Positions 41,863 through 45,057 of a DNA stretch of 45,057 nt are shown here, one piece after another; the stretch's first letter is position 1, and the number at the start of each line of letters is the position of its first letter. The stretch is from NCBI GenBank assembly GCA_964370845.1, contig CAYJLB010000013.1, positions 1 to 45,057 of the forward strand, given 5' to 3'. The stretch comes from CAYJLB01 sp964370845. Lineage in GTDB: Bacteria; Bacillota; Clostridia; Oscillospirales; Ruminococcaceae. Under the pieces are notes generated by a model. That model was not told the DNA's origin and did not search any database. It was given only the letters and a program-made list of their open reading frames with translations. Both the position numbers and the translations under genes were made by a program.

Positions 41863-44800
41863 TTAAATTGTAATTTTACCTGTGTAAATTGTGTCAGTTT
41901 TGCCTGTTAAATATACAGTTTCATCTGTGTACTTAATGCTTAAATCTCCACCTAAAAGTTTTACTGTAATGTCGCTGTCTTTTTCGCAAAGTCCACATTC
42001 GACAGCTGCAACCGCTGCTGCACAAGCTCCTGTACCACAGCTCCAAGTTTCGCCAGTTCCTCTTTCCCAAACACGCATTTTTATTGTGTTTTTGTCAAGG
42101 ACACGGATAAACTCAACATTTGTTCTTTCAGGGAAAATGTCGGAATGTTCAATTGCATAGCCGATTTCCTCAACATTAAAGTTATCAACATCACGAACTA
42201 AAACTACACAATGTGGATTTCCCATTGAAACGCAAGTAACATTATATTTTCCACCAGCAATTTCAATTTCTCTATTTACAACTTTATCGCCCTCAAGTTT
42301 TACAGGAATTTTCTTTGTTGATAATTCGGATTTTCCCATATCAACAGTAGAAGAAACTACTTCCCCATCATGGTGGTAAAGCTCAACCGTTTTAATTCCG
42401 CTTAAAGTTTCAATCTTAATAATATCCTTATCAACAAGTCCATTATCACGCATAAATTTACCAACGCAACGAATTGCATTTCCGCTCATTTCGCCCTCTG
42501 AACCATCAGTATTGAAAATTCGCATTTTAGCGTCAGCAACTTTAGAACGTCTAATTAAAACTACGCCATCTCCACCAATTCCAAAATGTCTGTCCGAAAG
42601 TCTAATCGCTAAACCTTGCGGATTGTCAATTCTTTGGTCAAAACAGTTGAAATAGATATAGTCATTTCCACAAGCTTGCATTTTTGTAAATTCAAGTCTT
42701 TGTTTTTCCGTTCTCATATCATTAATATTTACAAGTTCAGTAGTTTTTTCAGTAAACTTACTCTTTATACTTGCAACTATCGCATTAGCAGTATCAATTG
42801 AAGTTAAACAAGGAATGTTTCTTTCAACTGTTTTTCTTCTAATTTTAACGCTATCACGAGTAGGAATTCTTCCCTTTGAAGAAGTTGAAATAACATAGTC
42901 AACTTTTCCGCTTTCAATAAGAGTTAATGTGTTCTCCTCACCCTCACCAGCTTCGTGAATTTTCTTAACAGCAGTAGTTTTAATGCCCAAATCGTTAAGA
43001 ATGTCCGCAGTTCCTTTAGTTGAATAAATATTGAAACCAAGGTCGTAAAATTCTTTTGCAGTTGAAGCAATTTCAGATTTATCGCTATCACGAACAGTGA
43101 TTAAAACTCCGCCTTTTCGTCCTAATTTGTACCCAGCGGCAGTTAAACCTTTGTACAAAGATTCTTCAAGAGTGTTTGCAATAGCTAAAACTTCACCAGT
43201 AGATTTCATTTCAGGACCTAAGTGGTTATCAACGTCAATTAATTTTTCAAAAGAGAAAATTGGAACTTTTACTGCGAAATAAGGAGTCTTTTTATATAGT
43301 CCTGTTCCAAATCCCATATCAACTAATTTTTCACCAAGCATAGCTTTAGTCGCAAGTTCAACCATAGGAACGCCAGTAACTTTTGAAATATAAGGAATCG
43401 TTCTTGAAGAACGTGGATTTACTTCAATTACATATAAATCATTATCGTAAATCAAATATTGAATATTTACTAAGCCTTTAGTGTTCAATGAAATAGCAAG
43501 TCGTTTTGAACAGTCAATAATCTTCTCAGTCAATGCATCAGATACATTCCAAGCTGGGTAAACTGCAATGGAGTCACCAGAGTGAATTCCAGCTCTTTCA
43601 ATATGCTCCATAATACCAGGGATAAGAATTTCTTCACCGTCGCAAATTGCATCAACTTCAATTTCAGTTCCCATTAAATATTTGTCAATAAGCACAGGAT
43701 TTTCAATATTTTGACGTAAAATAATTTCCATATATTCAACAATGTCATCATCATTAAAAGCGATAATCATATTTTGTCCGCCCAAAACATAAGAAGGACG
43801 CATCAAAACAGGATAACCAATTTTATTTGCAATTTCCAAAGCTTCTTTGTCATTCATAACAGTAAAGCCTTTAGGACGCTTAATGTCTAATTCTTCAAGA
43901 AGGGCATCAAATCGCTCTCTATCCTCCGCCGCATCGATTGAATCAGCAGGAGTTCCAAGGATATTTACACCTTGTTCAACCAAATGTTTTGTAAGTTTAA
44001 TAGCAGTTTGCCCACCAAAAGCAACAACAACACCATAAGGTTTTTCAACGTTTATAATGTGCATTACATCTTCGTTTGTAAGTGGCTCAAAGTAAAGTCT
44101 ATCCGCTGTATCAAAGTCAGTTGAAACAGTTTCAGGGTTATTGTTTACAATTACAACATCATAACCTTGCTTTTTAAGTGCCCATACACAGTGAACTGAT
44201 GCATAGTCAAACTCAATTCCTTGTCCAATACGAATTGGTCCTGAACCAAAAACGATAACTGTTTTCTTTCCGCTGTTTCTCATTTTAATGAACTCAGCAG
44301 CTTCATTTTCTTTATCATAAGATGAGTAGAAATATGGAGTTTGTGCCATAAATTCCGCAGCACAAGTGTCAACCATTTTATAAGAAGCACTAGCTTTTTT
44401 CTCAATTTTTTGCCCAGAAATTCTCTCAATTACAGCATCAGGATATCCCATAAACTTAGCTTTCATATAAGTTTCATCGGAAATTTCTCCAATAGATAAT
44501 TCTTTTTCCATACAAACTAATTTTTCAAGTTTTGCAAGGAACCAAATATCAATTTTTGTAATATCAAAGATATATTCTTTAGTTACACCACGTCTTAAAG
44601 CTTCATACACAACAAAAAGTCTAAGGTCGTTGCATTCGTGTAATCTTGCCTTAATTTCATCATCAGAAACGTTTACTAAGTCCTTTGAAATCAAGCAATC
44701 ATGACCAATTTCCGCTCCACGAACAGCTTTCATAATAGCTTCCTCGAAAGTTGTTCCGATAGACATAACTTCCCCAGTTGCTTTCATTTGTGTACCCAAA

Positions 44801-45057
44801 GTTCTTCTTGCATAAACAAATTTATCAAAAGGCCATTTTGGGAATTTTACTACTACATAGTCTAGAGCAGGCTCAAAACAAGCATAAGTTGTTCCTGTAA
44901 CAGCATTTTTAATTTCATCAAGTGTGTATCCAATAGCAATTTTTGTTGCAACTTTAGCGATAGGATAACCAGTAGCTTTAGAAGCAAGAGCTGATGAACG
45001 TGAAACCCTAGGGTTTACCTCGATAACAGCATAATCAAATGAAGTTGGGTGAAGTGC
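41863..45057 (-). CDS. carB-dapF: Carbamoyl-phosphate synthase large subunit fused to diaminopimelate epimerase (5' end outside window)
   Basis: One open frame of at least 1064 codons runs off the right edge. The CarB part begins mid-domain (EVNPRVSRSSALASKATG) and continues through the oligomerisation domain, the second ATP-grasp domain (GSGPIRIGQGIEFDYASVH, VIEVNPRSSRTIPYISKVTG) and the MGS-like allosteric domain. Without a stop it passes into a full DapF from Met at 42717: KMQACGNDYIYFN, the catalytic Cys in GNAIRC and the second in ETWSCGTGACAA. There is no ribosome site before that Met, so a true fusion is likely. The halves serve arginine/pyrimidine and lysine/peptidoglycan synthesis. 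About 290 CarB residues are missing, judged from E. coli numbering. Confidence 0.92.
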   Translation of the reverse strand, partial: ALHPTSFDYAVIEVNPRVSRSSALASKATGYPIAKVATKIAIGYTLDEIKNAVTGTTYACFEPALDYVVVKFPKWPFDKFVYARRTLGTQMKATGEVMSIGTTFEEAIMKAVRGAEIGHDCLISKDLVNVSDDEIKARLHECNDLRLFVVYEALRRGVTKEYIFDITKIDIWFLAKLEKLVCMEKELSIGEISDETYMKAKFMGYPDAVIERISGQKIEKKASASYKMVDTCAAEFMAQTPYFYSSYDKENEAAEFIKMRNSGKKTVIVFGSGPIRIGQGIEFDYASVHCVWALKKQGYDVVIVNNNPETVSTDFDTADRLYFEPLTNEDVMHIINVEKPYGVVVAFGGQTAIKLTKHLVEQGVNILGTPADSIDAAEDRERFDALLEELDIKRPKGFTVMNDKEALEIANKIGYPVLMRPSYVLGGQNMIIAFNDDDIVEYMEIILRQNIENPVLIDKYLMGTEIEVDAICDGEEILIPGIMEHIERAGIHSGDSIAVYPAWNVSDALTEKIIDCSKRLAISLNTKGLVNIQYLIYDNDLYVIEVNPRSSRTIPYISKVTGVPMVELATKAMLGEKLVDMGFGTGLYKKTPYFAVKVPIFSFEKLIDVDNHLGPEMKSTGEVLAIANTLEESLYKGLTAAGYKLGRKGGVLITVRDSDKSEIASTAKEFYDLGFNIYSTKGTADILNDLGIKTTAVKKIHEAGEGEENTLTLIESGKVDYVISTSSKGRIPTRDSVKIRRKTVERNIPCLTSIDTANAIVASIKSKFTEKTTELVNINDMRTEKQRLEFTKMQACGNDYIYFNCFDQRIDNPQGLAIRLSDRHFGIGGDGVVLIRRSKVADAKMRIFNTDGSEGEMSGNAIRCVGKFMRDNGLVDKDIIKIETLSGIKTVELYHHDGEVVSSTVDMGKSELSTKKIPVKLEGDKVVNREIEIAGGKYNVTCVSMGNPHCVVLVRDVDNFNVEEIGYAIEHSDIFPERTNVEFIRVLDKNTIKMRVWERGTGETWSCGTGACAAAVAAVECGLCEKDSDITVKLLGGDLSIKYTDETVYLTGKTDTIYTGKITI

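Noticed and set aside
44797..45057. Frameshift or late TTG start of carB at 44799
   Set aside because: Reading the minus strand from the window edge gives uninterrupted CarB sequence (EVNPRVSRSS onward) in the same frame, so the gene is only cut by the window end.
1..45057. tRNA or rRNA genes
   Set aside because: No cloverleaf-like or rRNA-like segment was noticed in the intergenic spaces; a dedicated scan was not possible.

Overview
The window is a low-GC (AT-rich) chromosome segment of a spore-forming Clostridia-type bacterium. The sporulation genes (sigG, yunB, a SpoVB-like flippase), the Firmicute cell-division and translation block (sepF, ylmH, divIVA, lspA, rluD, ricA/miaB/mutSL/miaA/hfq), a SAM-I riboswitch on metK and a PerR-rubrerythrin operon all fit an anaerobic gut or sediment member of that class. 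Species cannot be told from sequence alone. One 100-base scaffold gap (N) lies at 9577-9676.

Layout. 1-1.1 kb: a small basic ORF and the sporulation sigma factor sigG. 1.3-9.5 kb: an accessory catabolic region with an NAD-dependent sugar epimerase-like gene, then a minus-strand operon (UPF0303 protein, CaiB-type CoA transferase, a solute-binding-protein-like gene with no signal peptide, a crotonase, and an unusual GH2 hydrolase). A divergent AraC regulator faces this operon. 9.5-9.8 kb: a 67-bp tandem repeat interrupted by the gap. 9.8-15.4 kb: a short-linker ClpC, a 39-aa Cys-rich membrane peptide, a SpoVB-like flippase and a GH117-like glycosidase. 15.5-20.6 kb: a HAD phosphatase/YibE-F/IclR operon, a hemerythrin, and the perR-hrb-rbr oxidative-stress operon. 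20.8-23.4 kb: ligA and yunB.

23.5-38.7 kb is a continuous minus-strand run of 15 tightly packed genes: miaB, ricA-like, mutS, mutL, miaA, hfq, an HlyD-like gene, yggS, sepF, ylmH, divIVA, lspA, rluD and a split transketolase. It starts at a near-consensus promoter (38707-38735) and ends at a strong hairpin (23476-23516). Right of it are metK under a SAM-I riboswitch, a two-gene ChrA-type transporter, a second locus of the same repeat family (41494-41790), and a carB whose reading frame runs without a stop into a complete dapF; its 5' end lies beyond the window.

Most unusual points: (1) the operon pairing acyl-CoA enzymes with a leaderless solute-binding protein and a GH2 enzyme with an altered acid/base motif; (2) a structured, GC-richer repeat family whose first unit at both loci begins exactly at the last base of the preceding gene's TAG stop codon; (3) the in-frame CarB-DapF fusion; (4) the Cys-rich 39-aa peptide.
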